Part shown: piece by piece, positions 44,913 to 53,967 of the stretch | Position numbering within the stretch: position 1 is the first letter of the stretch | How the letters are laid out: each line of letters begins with the position of its first letter | Source: Phycisphaerales bacterium | GTDB taxonomy: Bacteria > Planctomycetota > Phycisphaerae > Phycisphaerales > UBA1924 | Assembly: GCA_020853815.1 (NCBI GenBank) | Contig: JADYYE010000096.1 | Coordinates: 1-64,000, forward strand | Direction of reading: 5' to 3' | DNA length: 64,000 bases | Program-made: the position numbers and the translations under genes | Notes under the pieces: model-generated | What the model saw: the letters and a program-made list of their open reading frames with translations, nothing else | What the model was told of the DNA's origin: nothing | Databases searched by the model: none

Positions 44913-47243
44913 ATGAAGAAGATGAATCGCGTCGCGGCGCTGGCCGCGGTGGTGGGGGCGGCGGCGGCGGTCACGACGGCGGATGCGACGTGGTCGATCG
45001 TGATCATCGACACCCGGACGGGCGAGATCGCGCTGGGTTCGGCGACGTGCCTGACGGGGTTTGACTTGCAGGCCAATACGCCGGTGATGTTGCTGGGGGT
45101 GGGCGGCGCGACGGCCCAGTCGTTTGTCGATTCCAACGGGTGGAATCGCACCTACATCCGTGATCGATTCCTCGACGGCTGGTCGCCGGAGCAGATCTTG
45201 GCGGGGCTTTCGACGTTTGACGGCGGGCATCAGACGCGGCAGTACGGGTTTGCGGACGTGCTGGGGCGCACGGCGACTTTTAGCGGTACGGGGGCCGGCG
45301 CGTGGGCGGGTGGGCGGACGGGCAAAGTGGGCGACCTGGTGTACGCCGTACAGGGCAACGTGCTGACCGGAGAGCCGGTGGTGTCGTTGGCGGTCGATGC
45401 GATCGTGAACACGCCGGGCGATGTCGCGGAGAAGCTGATGGCGGGGATGGAGGCGGCGCGGTTGATGGGCGGGGATGGGCGGTGCTCGTGCAACGCGGGC
45501 GACGCGGACGGGTGCGGCTCGCCGCCGCCGAGCTTTGAGAAGTCGGCGCACATCGCGTACATGCTGATCGGTCGGCGCGGGGACATCGAGGGGTCGAACG
45601 CGAATTACCGCACGGGCGGCTCGCCGCAGAGCGTGGCGAGCGCGGACTTCGATGGCGACGGGCGGAGCGACGTGGCGATCGTCGCGGCGACGAACGGCAC
45701 GCTGAGTTTCTTCAAGAATATCTCGGCGGTGGGCGGGCTGCTCCGCGCGGCGCCGGCGGCGCAGACGCAGTTGGGAGGAGCGCTGCGCGATGTCGCGGCG
45801 ATGGATTTCAACGGCGACGGAAGGATGGACCTGCTCGCGGTCGATAGCGAGGGATCGCGCCTGCTCCCGCTGCGCGGGCAGGGGGACGGGTCGTTCGTGC
45901 CCGGATCTCCCGTCTCGCTGCCGACAAACCCGCGGGCGCTGACGCTCTTTGACGTGGACGGTGACGTGGACCTCGACGCGGCGACGGCCTCGCAGACGAC
46001 GGCGGCGGTCACGATCTTGCGGAACGACGCCGGCGTGTTCTCGGTGCTGTCGACGACGCCGGTCGGCGCTGGGCTGAACCTGATCGCGGCGGGTGATCTG
46101 GACGGGGACGGGCGGGCGGACCTGGCGGTTGGAGACGTGACGGGCCGGTCGGTGACGTTGCTACGAAACGTGTCGGACAACGGCGGGTTGGAGGCGATGG
46201 CGACGCTGACGCTTCCGGTGGCGGCGTTGGCGGTCGCGGCGGGGGATGCGAACGGGGACGGCGTGGCCGAAGTCTTCGTGACGACGAACAACTCTGATCC
46301 GTTCATTCGCATGTACCGGAAGAACGGTCCGGGCTGGGACATGGGCACCCTGCCGATCGCGGGCAACGGAGGCGGGCTGAGCGTGCGCGACATCGACGGC
46401 GACGGCGTGCTGGACGCGGTCGTGTCGACGCGGTCCGGGCCGCAGGTGATGAACGTGATGCGGGGCAATGGCGACGGCACGTTCGGGGCGGCCCGGGCGT
46501 TCCCGACCGGCTGGAGCGCGCCGAAGTTTGTTCCCGTCGATCTCAACAAGGACGGCGTGCTCGATCTCGCGTGCGTCGGCGCGGGGGGCACGATCCTCAT
46601 GCAGGCCCGCAAGCCCGGCGAGTTCAATCCGCAGAGCGGGCAGGGCGGCGGTGACTATTACATGATGTTCAATGTGCCCAACCAGACCGTCGGCGACCCC
46701 GACCCGGTCTACACGCTGCGCGAAATGTTCAACGCGTGGCGCTCGGGGTTGGTGGGTGTCGCGGATGCCGTCACGTCGCAGGCCGGCGCGGACCAGGCGA
46801 TTATCCGCGCGGGGCAACGCGGCTCGGCGACGGTGACGATCACGCCGCGCGATTTCGCGGGGACGCCGGTCGCGCTTGATCCGTTGAGCGTGCGGCTGGT
46901 CCACGCGCCGGGGAGCGCGGGCGCGACGAGCCTGGGCGCGGTGGCGGCGGGAGACAACGGAACCCTGGTCGCGACGGTGACGGCGGGATCGCGGTGCGGA
47001 GTGGACAAGATCGAGGTGGTGGTCGAGCACGAGCCGCGCGACATCGTGCTCATGCCCGCGATCACGCTGACGGTCACGTCGCCGGCGGACATGAACCTCG
47101 ACGGCGAGCTTGATGACGCGGACCACGGGCTGTTCGAGCAGGCGTTTGAGGATGGGTCGCTGGAGGCGGATTTCAACGCGGACGGATTCGTCAACGGCGA
47201 CGACTACGACGCGTTCGCGGAGCGGTTCGAGGCGGGGTGCTGA
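44913..47243 (+). CDS. Exported DUF1028 protein with FG-GAP repeats and EF-hand tail
   Basis: A 776-residue secreted mosaic. Signal peptide to ~26 (TTADA). DUF1028 domain (~27-230), an Ntn-hydrolase-like fold: ATWSIVIIDTRTGEIALGSATC; QANTPVMLLGVGGATAQS; GNVLTGEPVVSLAVDA. A Cys-rich insert follows (CSCNAGDADGCG). Next, FG-GAP/VCBS-type propeller repeats (~240-560) with DFDGDGRSDVAIV, DFNGDGRMDLLAV, DLDGDGRADLAVG and DLNKDGVLDLACV, each a calcium-type loop. The C-terminus is a dockerin-like pair (DMNLDGELDDADHGLFEQ, DFNADGFVNGDDYDAFAERFEAGC) ending in Cys. GGAGGAG precedes the ATG. Role unknown. Confidence 0.85.
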   Translation: MKKMNRVAALAAVVGAAAAVTTADATWSIVIIDTRTGEIALGSATCLTGFDLQANTPVMLLGVGGATAQSFVDSNGWNRTYIRDRFLDGWSPEQILAGLSTFDGGHQTRQYGFADVLGRTATFSGTGAGAWAGGRTGKVGDLVYAVQGNVLTGEPVVSLAVDAIVNTPGDVAEKLMAGMEAARLMGGDGRCSCNAGDADGCGSPPPSFEKSAHIAYMLIGRRGDIEGSNANYRTGGSPQSVASADFDGDGRSDVAIVAATNGTLSFFKNISAVGGLLRAAPAAQTQLGGALRDVAAMDFNGDGRMDLLAVDSEGSRLLPLRGQGDGSFVPGSPVSLPTNPRALTLFDVDGDVDLDAATASQTTAAVTILRNDAGVFSVLSTTPVGAGLNLIAAGDLDGDGRADLAVGDVTGRSVTLLRNVSDNGGLEAMATLTLPVAALAVAAGDANGDGVAEVFVTTNNSDPFIRMYRKNGPGWDMGTLPIAGNGGGLSVRDIDGDGVLDAVVSTRSGPQVMNVMRGNGDGTFGAARAFPTGWSAPKFVPVDLNKDGVLDLACVGAGGTILMQARKPGEFNPQSGQGGGDYYMMFNVPNQTVGDPDPVYTLREMFNAWRSGLVGVADAVTSQAGADQAIIRAGQRGSATVTITPRDFAGTPVALDPLSVRLVHAPGSAGATSLGAVAAGDNGTLVATVTAGSRCGVDKIEVVVEHEPRDIVLMPAITLTVTSPADMNLDGELDDADHGLFEQAFEDGSLEADFNADGFVNGDDYDAFAERFEAGC

Positions 47244-47250
47244 GGAAGAA

Positions 47251-47325
47251 GGCATCGGGCATCGGGAATCAGGCATCAGGAAGGGGAAAGCCAGCGAGAC
47301 AGCGAATTAGCGAGACAGCGAGTGC
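47251..47325. repeat. GGGCATC and CAGCGAGA tandem repeats
   Basis: GGCATCGGGCATCGG-type units followed by CCAGCGAGACAGCGA-type units. They belong to the same set of words as at 42521-42592. They form the first part of the 47244-47546 gap; the second part is the inverted-repeat element. Confidence 0.7.
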
Positions 47326-47349
47326 GGGGCAAATGGCCAAATACCAGAT

Positions 47350-47462
47350 GGCCAATGGAAACCTCTGATCAATTCCAACCCTGGAGCGAAGGTCGCCTCT
47401 CTTGGTCCAGAAAACCCGCCTCGGAGAGGCGGGCCACCAAATACGCAGAGGTTCCAATGGCC
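47350..47462. repeat. Inverted-repeat element (MITE-like)
   Basis: Outer arms 47350-47367 (GGCCAATGGAAACCTCTG) and 47446-47462 (CAGAGGTTCCAATGGCC) are inverted repeats with one mismatch and one indel. They enclose ~78 bp containing a perfect 8-bp hairpin CCCGCCTC-GGA-GAGGCGGG (47415-47433). No coding capacity. It could be a small non-autonomous element or a long RNA stem-loop. Confidence 0.55.
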
Positions 47463-47546
47463 AAATGACGACAGCGGGACAGCGAGGGAGGGGAAGGCAG
47501 GTTCTCCCCAGCGGTCGGGCTGGTTCACTCGATGCGCGGCCCGCGA

Positions 47547-48413
47547 TTACTCCGCGCGGCGTTCGATCGTGATCGAGCCGTTGGAGGTATCGAGAGTCGA
47601 TTTTTCGCCTTCGCCGAGGGTGACGGTCGCCTCGCTCTTCTTGGGCTGCTTGACCCTGGCGGCTTCGATGCCGTTGATCGTGACGCGTCCGTTGCTGGTG
47701 TCGGCGTCGATGACGCCGACGAACGCCGGGCCGAAGGAGAGGGTGATCGAGCCGTTGGAGGTGTCGAGCTTGACGGGGCCCTTGGCGTCCTTGGCGAGCG
47801 AGACCCTGATCGCGCCGTTGGAGCTATCGGCGATGACCTTGCCCGTGGCGTGGTTGATGGTGACCGCGCCGTTGCTGGTCTTGGCGGTGGCCGGGCCGCC
47901 GGCGTGCTCGATGGTGATGGCGCCGTTGGAAGATTCGGCGAGGACCGGGCCGTTGATGCCCTTGGCCGTCACCGCGCCGTTGCTGCTTGTGAGCCTGGCA
48001 TCGGCGGCGTCGGGGAGGACGATCTCGAACGCGCAGCCCTCGTAGCTCAGTCGTTTGTCATCGGGCCACTTCACATAGACCGAGAGCGTCTTGTCGTCCT
48101 TGCGTTCGGCGAGCACCTTGGTCGCGGCGAGGCGCTCCTTGGTCTGGGCCCGCAGCTTGGCGACGATGGTCACGTCCTTGGCCTCGGCGGCGGTGGTGAC
48201 GGTGATCGCGCCGTTGGCGGTGTCGACGACGATCGGCGACGCGGCCATGTGCGGGATGTTGCTGGTGCGGGTTTCCTCTTCGACCGAGTAGTTGAGTACG
48301 CAACCGCCGGACAACGCCGCGCCCGCGAGGGTGGTGGTGAGGACGACGCCAAAGAGCGTGCCGCGGGTCAGGGCGGCGGCGGCGACAAGAGCGCGAACGG
48401 GTCGGATGGCCAT
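47547..48413 (-). CDS. DUF4097-type lipoprotein with SNGxI repeats
   Basis: A 288-residue lipoprotein (lipobox LSGGC, Cys ~38). The body is a ladder of short beta-strand repeats with the core SNGAITI/SNGAVT: ANGAITVTT, SSNGAVTAK, SSNGAITIE, TSNGAVTIN, SSNGAIRVS, TSNGSITLS, TSNGRVTIN and TSNGSITIE. This is the DUF4097 right-handed beta-solenoid pattern seen in putative adhesins. AAGGAG lies ~7 nt before the ATG. Divergent from the GH31 gene. Confidence 0.82.
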   Translation of the reverse strand: MAIRPVRALVAAAALTRGTLFGVVLTTTLAGAALSGGCVLNYSVEEETRTSNIPHMAASPIVVDTANGAITVTTAAEAKDVTIVAKLRAQTKERLAATKVLAERKDDKTLSVYVKWPDDKRLSYEGCAFEIVLPDAADARLTSSNGAVTAKGINGPVLAESSNGAITIEHAGGPATAKTSNGAVTINHATGKVIADSSNGAIRVSLAKDAKGPVKLDTSNGSITLSFGPAFVGVIDADTSNGRVTINGIEAARVKQPKKSEATVTLGEGEKSTLDTSNGSITIERRAE

Positions 48414-48540
48414 GGCGATCTCCTTGGGGTAGCTCGGATGAGTTTAGTGGGAGTTCGGGTTGGGCGATTTCAGGCTGGCGGGGGCGTCGAATGGGGCCCG
48501 TGCGCGTTGCGTGGGCGGATCAGACTCCCGACTCCCCAGT

Positions 48541-48627
48541 CCCAACTCCCAACTCCCAACTCCCAACTCCCAACTCCCAACTCCCAACTCCCAACTCCCA
48601 ACTCCCGACTCCCGACTCCCATTCCCA
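48541..48627. repeat. CCCAACT heptamer tandem repeat upstream of GH31
   Basis: About nine perfect heptamers CCCAACT, then CCCGACT and decayed copies. It ends ~45 nt before the GH31 start. Seven is not a multiple of three, so it cannot extend an open frame uniformly. Confidence 0.9.
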
Positions 48628-48670
48628 ATCCCAGTCCGCGTTTCACGCTACGTTGTGCGTGGAGGCACGC

Positions 48671-50791
48671 ATGTCGACGCTTGGTCGGAGTTTCTGCAAA
48701 TCCCCTTGGCGGCACGATTCCGCGCCGATCTTGCTGGGCGACCGCCTGACGCGGTTCCGCGACCCGCTCCACGCCCACGAGGTGCTTCCGCCCTTCCCCG
48801 CGTATGTGAAGCCGCTGTCGTCGAGCGCGGCGGGAGCGGTGAGCACGGCGAGTTCGCCAAGCGCCATCGGCGCGAACACGATCGCCCGTGGCCTCTCGCC
48901 GCGCTTCGCCGACGTGCGCGGGCGGCGCGTTGTCATGTTTCAGACCGTGATCGGCGATTCGCTCTACGCGACGGGCGAGGTCGCCGGCCCCCTTCTCCGC
49001 AACGGCACGCGCATCCGCGGGCGAAATACCGACTGCTATGGATACAACTCGCGATCGCGCACGCTCTATCAATCGCACCCGTGGGTGCTGGGCGTTCGGC
49101 AGGACGGGCGCGCGTTCGGCGTGATCCTGGAAACGACGCGCACGTTTGAGATCGACCTGCGCGCGGGGATCGTGCTGGCGTGCGAGGGCGCTTCGCCCGG
49201 CGTGGTCGTGATCGAGCGCGATTCGCCGGCGGAGGTGCTGGGCGTTCTGTCGGAGCTGACGGGCACGATGCCCATGCCGCCGCTGTGGGCGCTCGGCTAT
49301 CAGCAGTGCCGCTGGAGCTATGAGCCCGACGAGAAGGTGCGCGAGCTCGCGCGCGAGTTCCGCACGCGCCGGGTTCCTTGCGACGTGATCTGGATGGACA
49401 TCGATTACATGCGGGGCTTCCGCTGCTTCACCTTCGACCCCGAGAAGTTCCCCGACCCCGCGAAACTCAGCGACGACCTGCACGCGCAAGGCTTCCGCGG
49501 CGTGTGGATGATCGATCCGGGCATCAAGGTCGACCCCGACTACGGGGTCTATGCGCAAGGCCGCGACGGCGACCACTTCGTCAAAGCGAGCGACGGGGGC
49601 GAGTACCACGGGAGCGTGTGGCCGGGCCCGTGCGCGTTCCCGGACTTCACGCGCGAGCGCACGCGGAAATGGTGGGGCGATCTCTACAAGGACTTCATCG
49701 CGTGCGGCATCGACGGCGTGTGGAACGACATGAACGAGCCCGCGATCTTCGATGGCCCCGGCAAGTCCATGCGCGACGACGCCCGCCACGACGCCGACCC
49801 AGAGCTCGGCGGCCCGGACAACCACGCGCGTTACCACAACATCTACGGCATGCTGATGGTTCGAGCGACGCGCGAGGGCATTCTTCGGGCGCGGCCCGAG
49901 AAGCGCCCGTTCGTGCTGACGCGCTCGAACTTCCTCGGCGGGCATCGATTCGCAGCGACCTGGACGGGCGACAACACCAGCAACTGGGAACACCTGCGCC
50001 TCTCGATCCCGATGGCGCTGAACCTCGGGCTTTCGGGTCAACCGTTCGTCGGCCCGGACATCGGCGGCTTTGACGGCAACGCCGACGCCGACCTGTTCGC
50101 GAGATGGATGGGGATCGGCGCGCTCCTGCCCTTTGCGCGCGGTCACTCGATCAAGCAGTCGGTGGCGCACGAGCCCTGGAGCTTCGGCCAAGCGTGCGAG
50201 CGCGTCTGCCGCCTCGCGCTCGAGCGCCGCTATCGACTCATGGCGTATCTCTACACGCTGTTCTGGGAGGCCACACGCACCGGTCTGCCGATCGTTCGCC
50301 CGGTGTTCTTCGCCGATCCGCGCGATCCCGCCCTGCGCGCGGTCGATCACGCGTTCTTGCTGGGCAACGACGTGCTGGTCGTCGCCGACGTGAATCAGCC
50401 GGAGAAACACGCCGCGCCCGCGGGCAAGCCCGGCGGCGTGCTTGCGCCGTGGCGAGCGTTCGACGTCGTAGAAGAGTGCGCGGAACTGCCGAAGCTCTTC
50501 ATCCGCCCGGGTGCGATCGTGCCCGTGGGCCCCACGGTGCAGCACACGGGCGAGATTTTGGCCGCGGGCAAGGGCACGACGAACGCGGAGAGAACGCTGC
50601 TCGTCGCGCCCGACGCGCAGGGGCGAGCACGCGGCCTCTGCTACGACGACGCCGGCGACGGCTTCGGCTACCAACGCGGCGAGTACGCGGTGACGGAGTA
50701 TGTCTTTGAATCGGCGACGGTGACGAGCCGTGTGGTTGAAGGCACCATGAAATTGCCATCATCGCAAGGCGTGACGACGAGGTCCGTCTGA
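48671..50791 (+). CDS. Alpha-glucosidase-like glycoside hydrolase, family 31
   Basis: Retaining alpha-glycosidase of 706 residues. An N-terminal beta-sandwich (~60-200) is followed by the GH31 barrel: PLWALGYQQCRWSYEPD, VIWMDIDYM, GVWMIDPGIKVDPDYGVY, nucleophile D353 in VWNDMNEPAIF, FVLTRSNFLGGHRFAATWTGDN with the likely acid/base Asp, and FVGPDIGGFDGNAD. The C-terminal beta domains end ~700. No signal peptide is visible, so the enzyme is probably cytoplasmic. The ATG at 48671 has GGAGG 5 nt upstream; a longer reading would translate the heptamer repeat. The GH172 gene follows after 16 bp, most likely in the same transcript. Confidence 0.93.
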   Translation: MSTLGRSFCKSPWRHDSAPILLGDRLTRFRDPLHAHEVLPPFPAYVKPLSSSAAGAVSTASSPSAIGANTIARGLSPRFADVRGRRVVMFQTVIGDSLYATGEVAGPLLRNGTRIRGRNTDCYGYNSRSRTLYQSHPWVLGVRQDGRAFGVILETTRTFEIDLRAGIVLACEGASPGVVVIERDSPAEVLGVLSELTGTMPMPPLWALGYQQCRWSYEPDEKVRELAREFRTRRVPCDVIWMDIDYMRGFRCFTFDPEKFPDPAKLSDDLHAQGFRGVWMIDPGIKVDPDYGVYAQGRDGDHFVKASDGGEYHGSVWPGPCAFPDFTRERTRKWWGDLYKDFIACGIDGVWNDMNEPAIFDGPGKSMRDDARHDADPELGGPDNHARYHNIYGMLMVRATREGILRARPEKRPFVLTRSNFLGGHRFAATWTGDNTSNWEHLRLSIPMALNLGLSGQPFVGPDIGGFDGNADADLFARWMGIGALLPFARGHSIKQSVAHEPWSFGQACERVCRLALERRYRLMAYLYTLFWEATRTGLPIVRPVFFADPRDPALRAVDHAFLLGNDVLVVADVNQPEKHAAPAGKPGGVLAPWRAFDVVEECAELPKLFIRPGAIVPVGPTVQHTGEILAAGKGTTNAERTLLVAPDAQGRARGLCYDDAGDGFGYQRGEYAVTEYVFESATVTSRVVEGTMKLPSSQGVTTRSV

Positions 50792-50807
50792 CCGTGGGAG
50801 TAGCCCG

Positions 50808-51920
50808 ATGAACCCTGGAAACCCGATGTTCGGATTCGCTGATATTGCCCGCATCACCAACGCCCAGACGCGCTCCATCTGCGCCGAGAATCCCGACGGC
50901 AAGAAATCCGGCGGAGCGCAGGCGAGCCCGGGCGATCCCGGCACGACGCCCGCGGCGTCCGCGATGGGGCGCGGCTGGAAGGTCAGGCCGTGCCTTCGCG
51001 ATCTCGCACCCGGGCAGAGCGTGACGCTCGCGGATATCCAGGGGCCCGGCGTGGTGCAGCACATGTGGTTCACCGTGCTCACCGACGTGCACCGCTGCCT
51101 CGCCCTCCGCGTGTACTACGACGACCAGCCGCACGCGTCGATCGAATGCCCGCTCGGCGATTTCTTCGCCAACGGCCTGGACGGCTGCGCGCTCGTCAAC
51201 TCCATGCCCATCGCCGTCAACCCCAAGGGCGGCATGAACAGCTACTGGCCCATGCCGTTCCGCAAGCGCATCCGCATCACCGTCACCAACGACGGGCCGA
51301 AGGCGATCAACGAACTCTTCTACCAGATCACCTACGCGCTGCAGGACGTGCCGAGCGACGCGGCGTACCTCCACGCGTCGTGGCGGCGTTCCATGACCAC
51401 GCGCGAGAACCCCGAGCACGTCATCCTCGACCATGTTCGCGGCGCGGGGCACTACGTCGGCACCGCGCTCGTGTGGGGCCAGCTCTCGACCTGGTGGTGG
51501 GGCGAGGGCGAGGTCAAGTTCTTCATCGACGGCGATCCCGCCGACAGCCCCACGATCTGCGGCACGGGAACCGAGGACTATTTCGGCGGCGCGTGGGGCT
51601 TTGTCATGGACCACACGACCGACCTGACCCCGACGACGTATTCGACGGCGTTCATGGGCTACACGCAGGCGGTGTACGGCTGCCCGCCCAAGATCGGCCC
51701 GCGCCCGCCGCAGCACAATCTGTATCGCTGGCACATCCCTGATCCGGTGCGGTTCCAGAAGGACCTTCGCGTGACGGTGCAGGCGATCGGGTGGTGGGTG
51801 CAGAGCGGGAAGTACCAGCCGCTGACCGACGACATCGCGAGCGTGGGGTATTGGTACCAGACGCTGCCGTCGGCGCCGCTGTTGGCGCTTCCGCCGATGG
51901 ACGAGCGGTGGGGGAGGTAG
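50808..51920 (+). CDS. GH172 (DUF2961) glycosidase, cytoplasmic form
   Basis: A 370-residue single-domain DUF2961 protein. GH172 members cleave or rearrange alpha-fructofuranosyl or alpha-arabinofuranosyl bonds. Conserved blocks: GPGVVQHMWFT, LRVYYDDQPHASIECPLGDFF, GGMNSYWPMPF, GEGEVKFFIDGD with E233/E235 and GTGTEDYFGGAWGF with E256; two such glutamates are catalytic in characterised members. Unlike the secreted fusion at 3.7-6.3 kb it has no signal peptide or peptidase. GGGAG lies ~8 nt before the ATG. Encoded next to a GH31 enzyme, it probably acts on an imported oligosaccharide. Confidence 0.9.
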   Translation: MNPGNPMFGFADIARITNAQTRSICAENPDGKKSGGAQASPGDPGTTPAASAMGRGWKVRPCLRDLAPGQSVTLADIQGPGVVQHMWFTVLTDVHRCLALRVYYDDQPHASIECPLGDFFANGLDGCALVNSMPIAVNPKGGMNSYWPMPFRKRIRITVTNDGPKAINELFYQITYALQDVPSDAAYLHASWRRSMTTRENPEHVILDHVRGAGHYVGTALVWGQLSTWWWGEGEVKFFIDGDPADSPTICGTGTEDYFGGAWGFVMDHTTDLTPTTYSTAFMGYTQAVYGCPPKIGPRPPQHNLYRWHIPDPVRFQKDLRVTVQAIGWWVQSGKYQPLTDDIASVGYWYQTLPSAPLLALPPMDERWGR

Positions 51921-52058
51921 ACGCAAGTCGGCGAGGCCACAATCGTAGTGTTCGCGGCATTTCACCCACGATTGCTGAGCGACAGGAACATGTGTGGGAT
52001 CCGCGGCGGGAGTCGTAGGAGGTGGGCGGCTGCATCGCGCTGAGTGATTCGCAGGTGA

Positions 52059-52244
52059 ACGGCGAGGCGTCGAAAGATCGGTGAGGACGCCGCGAACTGG
52101 CCGCACTACGAGGGGAAGTCGGGTCGGACGCCGGACTGCCTGTTCTTTGACGAGCCCGACGACGTGAACAAGCGGAACATCTTCATGTCGATCTTCACGA
52201 AGGCGGGTGCGGAGGCGAAGGACTGGACGGCGATCTGGGACTGA
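52059..52244 (+). pseudogene. C-terminal remnant of an unidentified protein
   Basis: An open frame of 61 codons with protein-like composition (KIGEDAANWPHYEGKSG; LFFDEPDDVNKRNIFMSI; AEAKDWTAIWD) that ends at a TGA at 52242. It has no usable start codon: a stop lies at 52056 and the first ATG is 19 codons from the end. A short stretch in another frame just upstream (GCIALSDSQVNGEASKD) also looks coding, so a frameshifted, shortened gene is likely. The parent family is not recognised. It fills most of the 51921-52259 gap. Confidence 0.5.
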
Positions 52245-52259
52245 GCGATCGCAGCCGGA

Positions 52260-53816
52260 CTACTTGTCCTTGGCGTGTTGTTCGGCGATTGTTTTGAACA
52301 TGGACTGCATTCCGCCGGGATAGATGGTGTGTGGCATCCCGGCGACCACGACGACCTCGGCGTCACTGCCGAGGTCGCTCAGTGATTTCTGCAGGAGCTT
52401 GGCGGCGCCTTCGAGGTAGAACGTGTCGACCTCGCCCGCGTAGACGTGCAGCTTGCCCGCGAGCTTTGGTCCCAGCGTCTTCCAGTTGCGCTCGATCACG
52501 AGGCGGATGTCGTAGGGCTCCCAGGCCTTGGCGACCTTTGGATCGACGTTGCCGGTGGCGCGATCGAAGAGCGGGAGCGGCTTGCCGTCGGGCCCGCGCG
52601 GGCTGAAGACGGCCTCGAACGAGTGGATCTGTCCGCCCGGGCCCATCACGGTTTCCTGGCGGACGAAGTCGTCGTACCAGAGTGAGACGACATCGCCGTT
52701 GCGTGAGAGCGGGCGGCGCTGGCCTCTTTCGTCGCGGTACATGTTGGCGTGGTCGGCGTAGAGGTTGATGCGCTGGAAGTCGCGGAAGTCGACGGGATCG
52801 GGGCAGTGGGACCAGCAGCCGGCCCAGGCGTCGGGGTAGGCGACGGCGAGCCAGAGGCTGCCCCAGCCGCCGGAAGAGATGCCGGTGACGTAGCGGCGTG
52901 AGGCGTCCTTGGCGCCGTGGAAGCGTTTCTCGACCTCGGGGATGAGTTCTTCCATGAGCGACGCGCCGCGCGGGCCGTTGTTGGCGGAGTCGGCGAAGAC
53001 GCTGTGCCCGAGCTCGCAGAGGGGATCGGGGACGACGAGCATGACGTCGTCGGCGCTCCCGTCGGTGGGGAGCATCTGCGACATGAAGGAGATGAACTTG
53101 TGGTCGCCGCCGAAGCCGGTGATGAAGTAGATGGTGGGGTATGACTTGGTGGGATCGTCGGCCCAGTTCTTGGGGAGGTAGACGCCGGCGCGGGCCTTGA
53201 CTTCGCGGCCGTAGAAGGCCGAGAGCTTCTCGCTCTTGATCTCGACGAGCTTGACGCGGTCGGTCTCGCGGAGCGGGCGTTCCTTGACGACTTCGGTGGG
53301 GGTGAACTCAACGACCTCGCCGGTGCCGGGCGTGAAATCGACGAGGACGGGCTTGCTGTAGAGATCGCCCGGGCCGCGGCCTGGGTTCGGGCTGTCGGGG
53401 CTGTGCTTGATGATGGCCTGGGCGCGATATCGTCCGGGCTTGATGTCGGCGTAGTTCTTGGGAAAGCCGAGCGAGGTGGCGTCGACGTTGATCACGCCGC
53501 CCGGCGGTACTTTGTTGACGGGAATCGCGAGGACCTGCGCCCCGCCGCCCCAGTCGCCCATGGACTGGCGGGGTTCGCCGCGGCCTTGCTCGCCGCCGAG
53601 CGCGACGTAGACACGGCCCGAGTAGTCGCCCTTGAAGATCGCGGGGTCGAGGGTGATCCGGAAGGCGGAGGCCTTGACGGCCTGGGCCGGCGCGGCGGTT
53701 GTTGTCGCTGGCTTTTGGGAGGGCGCGGCGGTCTGCTGCGCGGCCTGCGCTGTCACAGGCGCGGCGAGGAGCAGGGCGGACATCGCGAGGAGATTGATGA
53801 ACTTCGATACGCGCAT
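52260..53816 (-). CDS. Exported alpha/beta-hydrolase esterase
   Basis: A 518-residue secreted putative esterase (Esterase_D/PF00756 type). Signal peptide to ~26 (TAQAA), Thr/Ala/Pro/Gln linker, N-terminal beta domain (~50-200), then the hydrolase core. The core has the nucleophile elbow GISSGG (TGISSGGWGSLWLAVAYPDAW), an upstream FITGFGGDHKF loop and a late His in GMPHTIYPGG. Related enzymes release feruloyl or acetyl groups from polysaccharides or act on siderophores; the substrate here is unknown. The ATG follows GGAGG by 5 nt. Confidence 0.85.
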   Translation of the reverse strand: MRVSKFINLLAMSALLLAAPVTAQAAQQTAAPSQKPATTTAAPAQAVKASAFRITLDPAIFKGDYSGRVYVALGGEQGRGEPRQSMGDWGGGAQVLAIPVNKVPPGGVINVDATSLGFPKNYADIKPGRYRAQAIIKHSPDSPNPGRGPGDLYSKPVLVDFTPGTGEVVEFTPTEVVKERPLRETDRVKLVEIKSEKLSAFYGREVKARAGVYLPKNWADDPTKSYPTIYFITGFGGDHKFISFMSQMLPTDGSADDVMLVVPDPLCELGHSVFADSANNGPRGASLMEELIPEVEKRFHGAKDASRRYVTGISSGGWGSLWLAVAYPDAWAGCWSHCPDPVDFRDFQRINLYADHANMYRDERGQRRPLSRNGDVVSLWYDDFVRQETVMGPGGQIHSFEAVFSPRGPDGKPLPLFDRATGNVDPKVAKAWEPYDIRLVIERNWKTLGPKLAGKLHVYAGEVDTFYLEGAAKLLQKSLSDLGSDAEVVVVAGMPHTIYPGGMQSMFKTIAEQHAKDK

Positions 53817-53967
53817 GGAGACCTCCGTGGGCGTGGAGTCTACCGGCTGGCGATCGCGCGGTTGCCCCGGGGATTACGAATGGGTCAGTTGTCGCGGAGT
53901 GGGTTGTTGGGAGGAAAAGCCCGCGGAATGTCCGTTGGGAGATTCCGCGAGAGAGAATGCGGGTTGA

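Noticed and set aside
48470-50674. A 734-codon minus-strand open frame
   Set aside because: It is the antisense shadow of the GH31 gene, including the heptamer repeat translated as VGSWELG units.
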